From Adiantum capillus-veneris (taxonomy: Eukaryota > Streptophyta > Polypodiopsida > Polypodiales > Pteridaceae), in the NCBI GenBank assembly GCA_014529385.2, contig CM043952.1, positions 63,354,870 to 63,418,869 on the forward strand: DNA of 64,000 bases, given 5' to 3'. Shown here piece after piece: positions 40,891-48,465 of the stretch. The notes below the pieces were generated by a model. That model had not been told where the DNA came from. It saw only the letters and a program-made list of their open reading frames with translations, and made no database searches. The position numbers and the translations under genes are program-made. Position 1 is the stretch's first letter. Every line of letters begins with the position of its first letter.

Positions 40891-41200
40891 GATTGTGAAG
40901 CAGGTCACACCTGAAGCAACGAAAAAAGTGAGTGAAGACGAGAAGAAGAACGAACAAAGGAAGGATAAGCATGTAAAGTGGGCGGATACCGATGGGCCTA
41001 ATGGTTTGGGAGGCAAGCAAGATTTATCCGCGACAGAGGTACATACAGAGGGCGATGTGGGCGGAAAGGAGGAGGTAGAGGACGACGAAGATGAAGAAGA
41101 GGGTGCCGAGGAGGGTGATGCAATCAATATAGGGGATGATCAAAATTATGGGTTGCCATATGTTGATGATTATGAAGAAGATGGCTATGATGAATATTGA
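9116..41200 (+). CDS. BRF1: TFIIIB subunit BRF1 (TFIIB-related factor), 18 exons, 741 aa
   Basis: BRF1 joins TBP and BDP1 in TFIIIB and recruits RNA polymerase III to tRNA and 5S genes in the nucleus. Exons: 9116-9180, 9410-9491, 9603-9711, 10767-10852, 10948-11024, 11114-11170, 11249-11361, 11756-11850, 11932-12018, 12127-12211, 12320-12474, 12562-12924, 39518-39712, 39786-39866, 39945-40082, 40378-40464, 40582-40635, 40904-41200. All introns are GT-AG and the summed 2226 nt keep one frame to a TGA. Domains: zinc ribbon at residues 4-27 (CSYC, CTGC); first cyclin fold about 86-175 (VERNFTRGRRT, LLIDFSD); second about 190-290 (RLVASMKRDWM, TLTKRLIEFENTESGS); TBP-binding block 524-550 (DGYLHN, IIWTEMNKEYL); acidic C-terminus ending EEDGYDEY. 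Both exon clusters are needed for a whole BRF1. The acceptor at 10/11 was chosen because it gives SLTVKEF, fitting the family. The 26.6-kb intron 12 is the oddity. Confidence 0.93.
10393..10480 (+). repeat. SINE-like head in BRF1 intron 3
   Basis: TAGCGCAGTTGG at about 10406-10417 matches the Pol III A-box consensus and the start of many plant SINEs (GGCCCTAGCGCAGTTGG). A B-box-like GGTCAAGAGCTC follows about 35 bases later but is degenerate. The 3' end and target duplication were not found. Confidence 0.45.
10515..10700. repeat. 96-bp imperfect tandem duplication in BRF1 intron 3
   Basis: GAGCCAGTGGCATTACTG...GCTATGAAAAGAAG at 10515 recurs at 10611 with several substitutions. Each copy ends in a T-rich run. 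Confidence 0.75.
13019..13220 (+). repeat. possible small LTR end with tRNA-iMet-like primer site
   Basis: TGTACATACTAG at 13019 leads to ...GGGATTTTCA and then TGGTATCAGCGC at about 13209-13220, one base from the tRNA-iMet primer site. About 190 bp is the LTR size of TRIM elements. I found no second LTR or polypurine tract. Confidence 0.35.
13221..13859. other. intronic sequence, no gene seen
   Basis: Part of BRF1 intron 12. Only a T-rich run near 13510-13520 stands out; open frames lack known motifs. Confidence 0.4.
13860..15354 (-). pseudogene. decayed Gag-protease of an LTR element (outermost host of the nest)
   Basis: Read on the minus strand from 15354 down: a helical Gag part (EQIVQEVTAKIQDVDEIQ, FITHKELQ), then LDAFDSRGTRKDAF with QAIKGAS before it, a stretch with VFQEAIEKEKREEERHEV and KKEEKPEDKPETSKAT, and then a protease-like core LIFFNNGAKTKFISPEM near 13910-13960, where active proteases have D-S/T-G-A. 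Many stops and frame changes interrupt it. Gag forms the particle and the protease matures it, but this copy is dead. Its right edge is the LTR at 15355, so the following element landed inside its gag; the matching 5' part is probably at 37307 onward. Confidence 0.6.
15355..16477 (-). repeat. 3' LTR of element 1 (1123 bp)
   Basis: In plus orientation it begins TGTAAGGTGCAGCGG and ends AGATGTGCACGTGACA. On the minus strand it is preceded by the polypurine tract AAAGGAGGGGA. A TATA-like TATATAAGAAA (minus) lies near 16167-16177. The middle (about 15690-16080) is packed with AAAACGCT and GCTGAAATCTGC motifs. Confidence 0.9.
16478..16809 (-). pseudogene. element 1 unknown 3' ORF, C-terminal part
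   Basis: Minus-strand reading 16809 to about 16489 gives FPVTLHGMGMFMFLCWKWFQEF, LPQMTLSLSARPKEAS, DLYEVQVLHDPRIKVGRQR and a C-terminus AISLDAIQFGVSTSL just before the polypurine tract at 16478-16490. The same protein end occurs in elements 2 and 3. I do not recognise the family. It has no reverse transcriptase or integrase motif. The N-terminal part is at 33874-34310, across element 2. Confidence 0.6.
16810..17500 (-). repeat. 3' LTR of element 2, outer part
   Basis: Starts TGTAAGGTGCTGTGG and is homologous to the LTR at 32716 until it is cut at 17500 by LTR C1, after ...CTGCTGCAAAAAACGA. It resumes at 24404. Confidence 0.9.
17501..19042 (-). repeat. LTR C1 (3' LTR of element C)
   Basis: Plus-orientation start TGACGGGAGCAAAGCG, end GAAAAGCCCCGATCA. 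It includes a (GA)n tract at about 17707-17763 and a minus-strand TATA box (TATATAAAG) near 18228-18237. The polypurine tract CAAAAGGGGAGGG (minus) lies just beyond its end at 19045-19060. Confidence 0.92.
18928..19902 (-). CDS. element C 3' ORF, membrane-segment protein of unknown family
   Basis: A 324-codon minus frame whose last 30-40 codons run into the LTR. It starts within the MITE edge, so the true N-terminus lies further upstream: before the MITE the frame can be read as GNASSLCEGVQSKFDA. Visible features: WDASDLWLWLAAITYRDK, a basic stretch (RLYLSRKV), a strong hydrophobic segment of about 30 residues beginning WWILGTLLGIII near 19365-19470, and an Arg-rich tail (LSRRRMRVRARS). A single long membrane segment at this position is reminiscent of env-like third ORFs in some plant gypsy elements. 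I see no fusion peptide or known envelope domain, so it could equally be a captured plant gene. No homology is claimed. Confidence 0.5.
   Translation of the reverse strand: MPNDQYVVNLLRMFQTPPQHSIVFAWDASDLWLWLAAITYRDKISMEIRAKDPWIDKRLIECKNEDLIPNLVQFFTNSASSLWRKVSGLRLYLSRKVGGLLLASVKEADMFEHTQKKHDMLPVFSSHGSKQDCEDNLSSPHQQGSHIWWILGTLLGIIIFSSVFAGAKILIFPLATGGYKFGPIWHANFIVQSLQTMILFFTWDPGGHWHRVLEAMGFPFNKPTLFQGTSYHSDLLQIHEYPRNLTNGQMEWLVQKATQYRLLQLSRRRMRVRARSMNASSQKGRANDRGFSQARLSYPSSLFPTPWKPLLREGVIKSIGKVRK
19888..20350. mobile_element. hairpin MITE/foldback element with 209-bp arms
   Basis: Left arm 19895-20103 and right arm 20134-20342 are reverse complements with about four mismatches, around a 30-base loop. 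Complementarity continues outward as TTGAT(G)CAT to 19888 and 20350. The ends read TTAGGCAAAATTTGGACTC. It encodes nothing and splits the element C 3' ORF. No clean target duplication could be fixed because the target itself looks palindromic. Confidence 0.88.
20360..20450 (-). repeat. short in-ORF tandem duplication
   Basis: A 42-45 bp unit is repeated, reading (minus) EMGNASSLLKGVIN then EMGNASSLCEGV. It lies between the stop of the preceding frame and the MITE. Confidence 0.6.
20441..20968 (-). CDS. element C second frame, N-terminal half of the 3' ORF region
   Basis: A 175-codon minus frame starting MSVTEEGSSKKT, whose ATG follows the gag stop within a few bases. The protein is polar, with Glu/Lys-rich stretches (AVEQEVKESKDA), KVLIRPSQSKRNVKGMKD and a C-terminus EAWQPSKTLL. 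No domain is recognised. It sits where a pol gene would start, but has no protease, reverse transcriptase or integrase motif. It may be the N-terminal part of the same protein as the frame at 18928-19902, separated by a stop, a short duplication and the MITE. Confidence 0.5.
   Translation of the reverse strand: MSVTEEGSSKKTIQRTEAVEQEVKESKDAIQVGEVSQENRVTNVSTSLTLDEIGTKAINRQHWAVRVRRCKVLIRPSQSKRNVKGMKDTREEEDQPASKALQKMDNISSKGEGFENGSLCTSMDPGHCSKLKESCIKAVSLEDHNKEVSMTEGLELDIAPEAWQPSKTLLCSVMT
20969..22060 (-). pseudogene. element C Gag with CCHC zinc knuckle
   Basis: Minus-strand reading from 22023: MASVAFPTFKGKKGEDLV, DFLDNFEVACIV, then a stop, DKLRDLKQEGLLEYATYESKF, ERWVESLARG and LPLLKEKVK; a frame change; AVEIARLKDKKLRMKAKE; then the knuckle CYNCREDGHGMYYC at about 21237-21278 and a long Pro/Gln-rich tail ending IIGLAGEV at 20969. 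This is the retrotransposon-gag arrangement: capsid-like domain, then nucleocapsid knuckle for RNA packaging. About two stops and one frame change interrupt it. The Pro-rich tail after the knuckle, in place of a protease, is unusual. Confidence 0.8.
22532..22795 (-). CDS. element C leader ORF (87 aa)
   Basis: Minus frame starting MDKWLAGFANWTTKEEELQ, 74 bases inside the 5' LTR, with a helical first part and an Arg-rich run (RVPRRRRRRSK). It may be a Gag N-terminus cut off by a frame change, or a leader ORF. The stretch 22061-22531 between it and the main gag contains no clear reading. Confidence 0.4.
   Translation of the reverse strand: MDKWLAGFANWTTKEEELQAQLDELRISIEAGVPGVTVIDFQWESQPTRQTQWIYIGRVPRRRRRRSKPCPQPTTNPQQQDGRSSAQ
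22846..22868 (-). promoter_or_regulatory. primer binding site candidate of element C
   Basis: On the minus strand the 5' LTR end ...CACGTCA is followed by TT then TGGTGCACCCACCGAGGATC. TGG two bases after the LTR is the expected geometry. The cognate tRNA was not identified. Confidence 0.6.
22869..24403 (-). repeat. LTR C2 (5' LTR of element C)
   Basis: Near-identical to LTR C1, with a shorter (GA)n tract (about 23083-23125) and scattered substitutions. Minus-strand TATA box (TATATAAAG) near 23590-23600. Confidence 0.92.
24404..25077 (-). repeat. 3' LTR of element 2, inner part, with internal duplication
   Basis: Continues the LTR cut at 17500 and ends AGATGTGCACGTGACA. A unit of about 175-180 bp (beginning GGAGATCTGCTGTCGCTAGG near 24409) is repeated from about 24570. 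A minus-strand TATA-like TATATAAGAAAA lies near 24765-24776. Confidence 0.88.
25078..25760 (-). pseudogene. element 2 unknown 3' ORF
   Basis: Minus frame 25595-25089 (168 aa), extendable upstream with frame changes to about 25745. Features: CFIRDGFLYFNHRPYVIPF, then WHDTVFKRAQEGLSIKHRHF, FDERFGTPSICSSTLHAEF, RWKWFQEFSTSEI, EALKEPQMTLC and a C-terminus ISLDAIQLGTSTSL at the polypurine tract. The order and residues match the copies in elements 1 and 3. The start (DGFLYF..RPYVIP) faintly recalls the stretch before an integrase zinc finger, but no catalytic D,D-E or HHCC follows. I do not recognise the protein. Confidence 0.55.
25828..26310 (-). pseudogene. element 2 protease end and acidic linker
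   Basis: Minus frame 26274-25828 contains the protease-like C-terminal motif LLGIRWFSEHNPLINWAE, then VIRGEQVVHSSSLISNV and an Asp/His-rich linker (VIIHKDDDLQDKDVIVHKDD). The upstream half of the protease lies beyond element 3 at 30591 onward, since the frame is broken at the AGAAT target site. Confidence 0.7.
26311..27506 (-). repeat. 3' LTR of element 3 (1196 bp)
   Basis: Plus-orientation start TGTAAGGTGCAGCGG, end GTGTCACGTGACA, followed by the polypurine tract (minus AAAAGGAGGGGA). Dense AAAACGCT motifs lie at about 26925-27110. Confidence 0.92.
27507..28220 (-). pseudogene. element 3 unknown 3' ORF
   Basis: Minus frame 28164-27766 (132 aa): MIPFPRRDILYVEHNSLMDE, KIKCLHSRKSHSMSLPWHD, HGHFRCELPQLIDLDQKDK, ERFGTPSICLSTLHAQS, LHGIGMFMFLCWKWF. 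Frame changes follow, after which the shared C-terminal stretch can still be traced to the polypurine tract. This copy best shows the CLHSRKSHSMSLPWHD segment lost from element 2. Family unknown. Confidence 0.55.
28221..29030 (-). pseudogene. element 3 Gag N-terminus fused to His/Asp-rich linker
   Basis: Minus start at 29030 (MVITRSGMDTS), a Pro/Ser-rich segment with one stop (DPPPSPSTTRIA), then a long charged helix (MEAFNKRMMDKELERKARK... 28892-28626). After one stop the reading continues from 28619 to 28221 with MQEIREKETLSVSSS and a low-complexity region of repeated HDDL/NDKHDEL units. In elements 1 and 2 the capsid, zinc knuckle and protease lie between these two parts, so about 1.3-1.5 kb has been lost. 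The tail has also duplicated the EPILALEPRS motif. Confidence 0.75.
29501..29513 (-). promoter_or_regulatory. element 3 primer binding site (tRNA-iMet)
   Basis: On the minus strand TTGGTATCAGAGC follows the 5' LTR end ...CACCTTACA directly. Confidence 0.9.
29514..30590 (-). repeat. 5' LTR of element 3 (1077 bp)
   Basis: Homologous to 26311-27506, with a shorter start (a block after GAGTGCTCCGA is missing) and a changed TATA-like site (TATCTAAGAAA near 30325-30335, minus). Confidence 0.92.
30591..32289 (-). pseudogene. element 2 Gag with CCHC knuckle and start of protease
   Basis: Gag starts at 32289 (minus) with MVVTRSRMDTSHGG, a DPPPSPSTPRIAP segment and a charged region in which an EREQARLAAEE-like unit is repeated (31780-32040). 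After a frame change the main frame 31593-30697 (298 aa) carries MTFSKYDGKMDA, AGDAINWYHAW, FQDKLKARFMPPQY, FLYGLDEYIKFDVEVL, a Lys/Asn/Ser-rich linker and the knuckle CYHCHIKGHIKRTC near 30770-30812. This is a typical retrotransposon Gag: matrix-like start, capsid, RNA-binding nucleocapsid. The protease is reached just before the AGAAT site, after a stop, and continues at 26310. Stops and at least one frame change make this copy inactive. Confidence 0.85.
32703..32715 (-). promoter_or_regulatory. element 2 primer binding site (tRNA-iMet)
   Basis: Minus-strand TTGGTATCAGAGC directly after the LTR end. Confidence 0.9.
32716..33873 (-). repeat. 5' LTR of element 2 (1158 bp)
   Basis: Plus-orientation start TGTAAGGTGCAGCGG, end TAGAGTGCATGTGACA, followed by the target duplication ATACT. 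It has a minus-strand TATA-like site near 33558-33568. Comparison with 24404-25077 shows that the duplicated 180-bp unit occurs once here. Confidence 0.92.
33874..34310 (-). pseudogene. element 1 unknown 3' ORF, N-terminal part
   Basis: Minus frame 34142-33874 reads MRITYEKMKCLHSRNSHSMS, WHDTVSERAQEGLSIKHRHF, DLPQFIDLDQKVKIRPHF, ERFGTPSLCSSALHAQFFRK. The reading jumps element 2 and continues at 16809. It matches the copies in elements 2 and 3. Confidence 0.55.
34314..35770 (-). pseudogene. element 1 Gag-protease (441-aa frame)
   Basis: This is the best single frame of the family. Gag starts at 35770 (MVITQSGMDTS) but shifts frame before the long frame 35639-34314. In that frame: a charged helix (MEALVKMMMDMMLQQ), a deletion of most of the capsid (it joins directly to SDDERKEAFIFGLNDYMKF), the linker, the knuckle CYHCHFKGHIKRTC near 35080-35125, and an aspartic protease with VILFDPGSMHDVISDSLV near 34870-34915 and LLGIRWFREHNPLIDW. 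The catalytic D-S/T-G is DPG here, so activity is doubtful. It ends in an acidic linker (IIHNDDDLQDKDVIVHKDD). No reverse transcriptase follows; the unknown 3' ORF comes next. Confidence 0.85.
36191..36203 (-). promoter_or_regulatory. element 1 primer binding site (tRNA-iMet, one change)
   Basis: Minus-strand TTGGTATTAGAGC next to the LTR end; one base differs from the tRNA-iMet site of elements 2 and 3. Confidence 0.85.
36204..37306 (-). repeat. 5' LTR of element 1 (about 1103 bp)
   Basis: Plus-orientation start TGTAAGGTGCAGCGG. The right end reads CATAGGGTTTGTCACA, missing about 15 bases relative to the other LTRs, so the last base is uncertain (37304 or 37306). Confidence 0.88.
37307..38009. 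other. remnant of the outer host element, with short repeats
   Basis: No gene is seen. It probably belongs to the same decayed element as 13860-15354, separated from it by element 1. A 33-46 bp repeat with the core AAATCCGTACAGTTCTGCCA occurs three times between about 37643 and 37765. Confidence 0.45.
38010..38710 (-). repeat. diverged solo LTR related to the TGTAAGG family
   Basis: Starts TGTAGTGGAAGGG, has (GA)n at 38096-38141, CCACCCTCAAGGGCCCCC, GCTGATTTGATGCAAAAACTC and ends AGTAGCTGGTCCACGTGG...ACATTTGACA, the same order of landmarks as the 1.1-kb LTRs. No polypurine tract or primer site adjoins it, and no target duplication is visible. Confidence 0.65.
38711..39517. other. 3' end of BRF1 intron 12
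   Basis: No gene is seen. A T11 run before GGGTTGGCATGTAG at 39492-39517 is the pyrimidine tract and acceptor for exon 13. Confidence 0.5.
39518..41200 (+). CDS. BRF1: BRF1 exons 13-18 (TBP-binding block and acidic tail)
   Basis: This cluster encodes residues 459-741. Exon 13 (DSSDLEGKL to SDIDDDE) ends with the acidic run that precedes the conserved BRF1 block. Exon 14 is that block: DGYLHN, EEIRLKTIIWTEMNKEYLE. Exon 15 is alanine-rich (EQQAKQDALAAS..., an eight-Ala stretch encoded by repeated GCTGCA). Exon 16 is basic (DRKRKRDEAKSK). Exon 17 is LSSKVNYSALEKLFDGE. Exon 18 is acidic and ends at 41200. The exon 18 acceptor at 40903 lies close after a GA repeat, so this join is the least secure, although an in-frame extension is the only obvious alternative. 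Confidence 0.9.
40636..40903 (+). repeat. BRF1 intron 17: microsatellites and a 72-bp tandem duplication
   Basis: The 268-bp intron contains (TC)n(AC)n at about 40638-40705, two copies of a 72-bp unit (TGTACACTCCAAAGAG at 40741 and 40813) and (GA)n at about 40848-40887, only 16 bp before the acceptor. Confidence 0.85.
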
Positions 41201-41348
41201 CTATTGGCTTGTCATGAGGGGTTCTGTAGAAGCAAGGAAGCGTGTCCAGCGTTGCCAGGCAGAGGCTAAGTTTGGTTTTCTGGAGGAGGTTGGGTGTCGA
41301 GAGTGCGCGTTGCGCCTTTGCAATGGCCGCCCGCCCGCGCGCGCGCGC

Positions 41349-41392
<44 letters not shown>

Positions 41393-41628
41393 TGGTATCA
41401 AGGGGCCAGAGTGAACTGGGCTAAGTCTTTGGGCAATACCCCACTAGCCTATGGAGGGTGGCAAGCCTATCCTTGGGCAATACCCCACATTGGTATCAAG
41501 GGGCCAGAGTGGAGCTGGGCTTTAAGTCTTTGGGCAATACCACCTTCTTGTAAAATATGAAGCCTTGCAGCAATAATTTTGCCATGTGCCCGTATTCTTT
41601 ATTGCAACATTGTAGCGTTCATAGAAAT

Positions 41629-41667
<39 letters not shown>

Positions 41668-42057
41668 CTTGTCATTTTGAATTCACATTCAACTTACGCT
41701 CTATTCAAAGTGTGCGACAGAAGCCAATGTCTTTTGCTTTTAGCCAATCAGGTCGCGTCTCTCTTTGCATTGTTCACACAAGGCGGTGGAAACGGGTAGC
41801 CACGTCGAGCTAAATTATCTCTTCCAACCCCCATAGAAACTCTTCCAACCCCCTCCCCCTTGTCTTAAGCTCTCTTGCACGTTGACACACCACATAGTCC
41901 TCTTTAATCTAGAAAATGCAATAAGTATGTGGTGCACACATGAAAGAGTGTTTTCTAGGTAAGCAATGGTATCTCTGTCGGATCCCTTTTGAGTTTTCTT
42001 TATTCGAGGCGGTGGTTAGTGACCTCTTATTTTAAAAGGGTCTCCTTAAATCAAGCA

Positions 42058-42149
<92 letters not shown>

Positions 42150-42180
42150 TTCCTTGTAAATCTTGATTTAATTTACAAGT
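41201..42180 (+). other. BRF1 3' flank with duplications and microsatellites
   Basis: Includes (AC)n at 41350-41389 after a CG-rich run, a 98-bp-period duplication (ATTGGTATCAAGGGGCC at 41391 and 41489), (CT)n at about 41631-41665 and (TC)n(AC)n at about 42060-42141. The 3' UTR must lie at the start; no clear polyadenylation signal could be singled out. Confidence 0.6.
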
Positions 42181-42399
42181 GGGAAATCTCAAAGCGAGGA
42201 AAACTCAAATGAAGGAGAGGTACAAAAGAGGGAGCATTAAGAAGCTCCGAGAACTAGAAACAATCAAAGAAAATCTTGTAAGCATCAAGAGAGGTGTCTC
42301 CCACATCATAAGCAAAGTGATTTGCTTGTTCAAGCGAAAACTTGAAGTACTAGAAAGGGTCAATTTCTAGTGCATGAAACATTTGAGAGTTACGTTGGT

Positions 42400-45300
42400 G
42401 CCATATGGTCCACGTAACCCAAAATTTGACCCAATTGAAGAAGATCTCAAACAGAGGATGTAGCCGATAGAGGACTCCAAAAATCTAGAACTGTCTGTGA
42501 AAGATTCCGGATGGGAACAAAGGTGAAGAGTAGAGGACACTTGCCTGATGAAAGCCTAGGAGCAATGATAATCCCAAAGTAAATGCACAACAGACTCATC
42601 AGCCCCATCACATTGAGAGGAGGCAATGCATCATACATGCAACAAAGTAACAACCGGTAGAGCACCCACCATGCATCGCCATAAGAAAATGCGCTCTTTG
42701 AGAGGTAAGTTATTCTTCCATATGTGAGACAACGTTCTTTGCCACCACATCTAAGACTTGGAGAGTGACCATAGCTGGTTTCCATGAGACACAATCCATG
42801 CATCCAATTGCAGCAAAGCATATACTGATCCAATTGATATGCAGTCCATACTAGTATGGGCAAGTTACCAATTGGAAAGCCGAGAGTCCTCTAGTAGTTG
42901 AGGCACTGGGGAAACATCGGCAAGTATCTCCTGAATGTGTTGCCACAAATGTCGATAATGAGGTCCCAACTCATGACGAAGAGCGGTAGTAGGAAAAGAA
43001 AGAACCTGTCTTGAGTCATCCACAACTTGATCAACTTGGCAAATCCCTTTTTGCAATAGGAAGTATGCTTGTTGAGGAGAGCGTTGAACTAGAGTAAGAG
43101 AAATGCTTTACTCCAATGGATGCTCTGTAATCGAAGTGAGTTACCTTGAGGGGATTGAGGACCTTGCTAGGATAAATAGGAAGTAATAGCCTTCCAATCG
43201 GCAACAAGAGATGACATGAAGGGACATCCCGAAATATGGTTGTCAAGCTGTCCAAAGATGACATCCGAATACGGCGGGTCTAGTGACCAAAGGGAGGCGT
43301 GACAATACCGTTGCATAGATGTGAAATCGTGATCGTCTAGGGTTGCTGATCCACCAAAATCGGCAAGAGCATAGCTTTCTGGGCCAACATGTTCTGACGT
43401 AAATCTAAAATGTTAATCCCTCCCAATCGCTTAGGTGTGCATAACTTATCCTTGGATAAAAACCGCAACCCCTTCTTGTGGAAGAATGTCTGCCAAAAAT
43501 GCTCTAGCATACAAGACATAAGAGACCCAAGGCCACGCCGAGGCCAACATAAGAGCGGTAAATAGAATTGCACATAAGCCATCATAATGCATTGGGCTAT
43601 TTTTGAGACACACATGCAATGGCCACGTTAATAGTTTCCAATAGCTGAGCTTTAAATGCAATCTTTGGAGTACCTTATCAAGTTTCTGTGCCGCAGACAC
43701 ATTCTAGCCAATCGGATATCCCAGGTGGCGTACTATGGCCTAAGGGAGAACAATCTCCCTTGGCCATAGAAGCTTGCCAATCAAATTCATTCAGAGGTAG
43801 CAACTTGGAATTACAAAAATTAACATTATGCAATCCGGTTGCCAAACCAAATAAATGCAAAGCTTGCATAATCTGTTGTACATCCTCCTGAGCATTTTTG
43901 GGCATGAAAAGAGAGATCAACATAGGCTTGTCCTATAAACTAAATCCCAGAAGGTAGAGCTAGACCATGCAAATGGCCAGAGGAAGTGAGGGCCTCAAGA
44001 TGTAACAGCAAGGGGTGCGAAGCAATTGCATCAAGCAAAGCACTAAGAGGACAACCTTCTTTGATCGAACGCCCCAGAGCCCAAGCACTTGTGAGAGAAC
44101 CACCCAACAAACCCGCATAAGTGCTTTGTGCATACAGAAGAAAGACCACCTGTGAGATTTTTGATCCAAAACCTAGCCTTTGCATTGTTTCTGCAATATA
44201 ATCCCAAAACACAGTATCGAAGGCATTTTCAATGTCAACTTGCATGACCGATACATCTTGTTGAGTGTATTGTGCATATTCCATGCCAATAATGACATTC
44301 GCCAGGTTGTCACTAATGTGCCAACAAGGTATGAAACCATATTGGGATTGATGAAGTCCTTGATGTAAGTAATCTTTAATACGGTTGACTACCATTTTGG
44401 CCATCAATTTGTAAACCACCGGCATAAGAGTGTTGGGCCGCCAGTGAGGAAACTGGTCACAAAAAGCATGCTTTGGCAATAGCTTGAGAAACCCTTCCTT
44501 CTAAGAAAGGGGGACATCCTGCTTGTCCCAAGCCATATTCATCATTACCAGTAATGGTTGCTTAAGGTGATCGCAAAAAGACAGGAATATTTCAACCATA
44601 AGTCCATCCCAGTCAGGAGATTTCCATCTACCTATGTTTCACAAACTTGCATGTAACTCTGCCTTAGTGAACGCAGCTTTCAAACTTTGTGCTTGTGGTA
44701 TAGAAATGATAGGAGAAACATGAGATATTAAAAGATTGCGTGCCTGTCTGACTTCTTGGGTAAGAGGGGGTGGGGCTACAAAGATCTTCCCAAAGTGAGC
44801 AAACAAAGCGTCTGCCAACTGCTATGCCTAGAAAGAAGTTTGACTCTTTTGCTGTCCTGCAATTGACGAGAATGATGCAAATGCTTGAAGAACTGTTTGG
44901 AGGCACAACCTTTCTCAGCAAAAGCATGTTTCCTTGCACAAATCTGCCACTTAGCCAATTTCCTCTCAGCATTATGCCATATAGTGGTATGGGCTGAAAT
45001 CAATGTATTAAGTTCAACCTCCAAAAGCGAGAAGGAATTAGCCCTATGAATTAATCGTTGAAAGATATCCCTTGCTTGTTGAACATTGCCCCACAACTGA
45101 GACATATATTTATTGCCATAATCACTAGCTACACACTGGACACACATAACATATGGGAGATCAAAGGCGGGATTATGTTCATAATCATGTTACGGAAAAC
45201 TTCATGCGTTAGATATGCATTGCTGACGTGCAGAAGCCGTTTCCTTGGCAAAGAGGCAAAATATGAAGATGGGCCAAAATGTAGATTCAAACATACAAGT

Positions 45301-45400
45301 GCATGATCCAAATGACAAAAAGTGTAGTCAATCGTGCATATGACATATATACTAGCAGTCAAGGCAAACACAATAAGAGGAACGAACGTTGTGCTGGAAG
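42400..45400 (-). pseudogene. plant LINE fragment: endonuclease end, reverse transcriptase, C-terminal region
   Basis: Minus strand from 45371: the endonuclease end (FCHLDHALVCLNLHFGP, VSNAYLTHEVFRN), a linker (ERKLAKWQICARKHAF, QFFKHLHHSRQLQD), then reverse transcriptase in the 44479-43940 frame: WRPNTLMPVVYKLMAKMVV, LHQSQYGFIP, VDIENAFDTVFWDYI (motif A), GRSIKEGCPLSALL. The catalytic YADD box near 43922-43935 is changed to YVD followed by a frame change, so the enzyme is dead. A thumb-like part (LHLFGLATGLHNVNFCNSK), a GGINILDLRQNMLAQKAML segment and a zf-RVT-like end follow to about 42440. LINE reverse transcriptase copies RNA at nicked target DNA. At least five frame breaks. The 5' part (ORF1 and most of the endonuclease) is absent. 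Confidence 0.85.
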
Positions 45401-45590
45401 GTTACGAGATTGGGTACCCTCCTATTGTATGTGTTTAACTACAAATAGGATATCTAGTGTGTAATGGTTAATCATTGTGCTATCTTTCTATTTTTACTAA
45501 TAGTGAGATGATGCTGTATAGAGTGGAACTTTGGAAGTTGAGGAGAAGGCATTGGCATTAAATTATTCTCGACCATTATCATTTGCATAG

Positions 45591-46101
45591 TGTTATAGTA
45601 TATTTTTCCAATAAGCCACTATCGCTCGCTTATAAATAATTAGTGAGAACTCACCCTATAGGGGGTCATGTAATAAGTGGTAGCCACCACACAAAGACTA
45701 AAGTGGAACTGAGTGTAAAGAGGAGCCTCCAATTTTTGGCACTAATAAGCAATAAAAAATCTTAAATAGCAAACTCCAAACGAGGTGCCGTGGAATTTGG
45801 GGCTATAATCTTTAGACCATTCTTGTGTGAGATACTATCAATTTTTCCTTTCCCCTCTCTTAACCTATGTCTTGGGCTATGGAGCTTCGTTGTGTCATCT
45901 TCCTGTGTAAGTGTGTGTAAGAGTTTGTCTCCTTCCTTCGTTTCTTTGTGTACTACTATGAGTATGTATGTCAACATCTCCATCTCATTCTTTCTATGTC
46001 AACATCTTCCCATTCTATCTCTCTCTTTTCCTTCTCCATCATGACATGGTCAATCGTTATATTTCATGACCAAGGGTGCAACCCCCCCTTGCTCCCAATA
46101 G
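45591..46101 (+). repeat. 5' LTR candidate (about 510 bp)
   Basis: Begins TGTTATAGTATATT and runs to ...GCTCCCAATA just before a tRNA-iMet primer site. CTTATAAATAATT near 45628 could be its TATA box. The left edge is set only by TGTTA and is uncertain; no second copy was seen. Confidence 0.55.
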
Positions 46102-46113
46102 TGGTATCAGAGC
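46102..46113 (+). promoter_or_regulatory. primer binding site (tRNA-iMet)
   Basis: TGGTATCAGAGC, a perfect match to the other tRNA-iMet sites in the window. The sequence after it (to about 47000) shows no recognisable gag. Confidence 0.8.

Positions 46114-48465
<2,352 letters not shown>

Noticed and set aside
41391-41510. TTGGTATCAA at 41392 and 41490 as tRNA-iMet primer sites
   Set aside because: The match to TGGTATCAGAGC stops after TGGTATCA, and both copies belong to a local duplication with no LTR before them.
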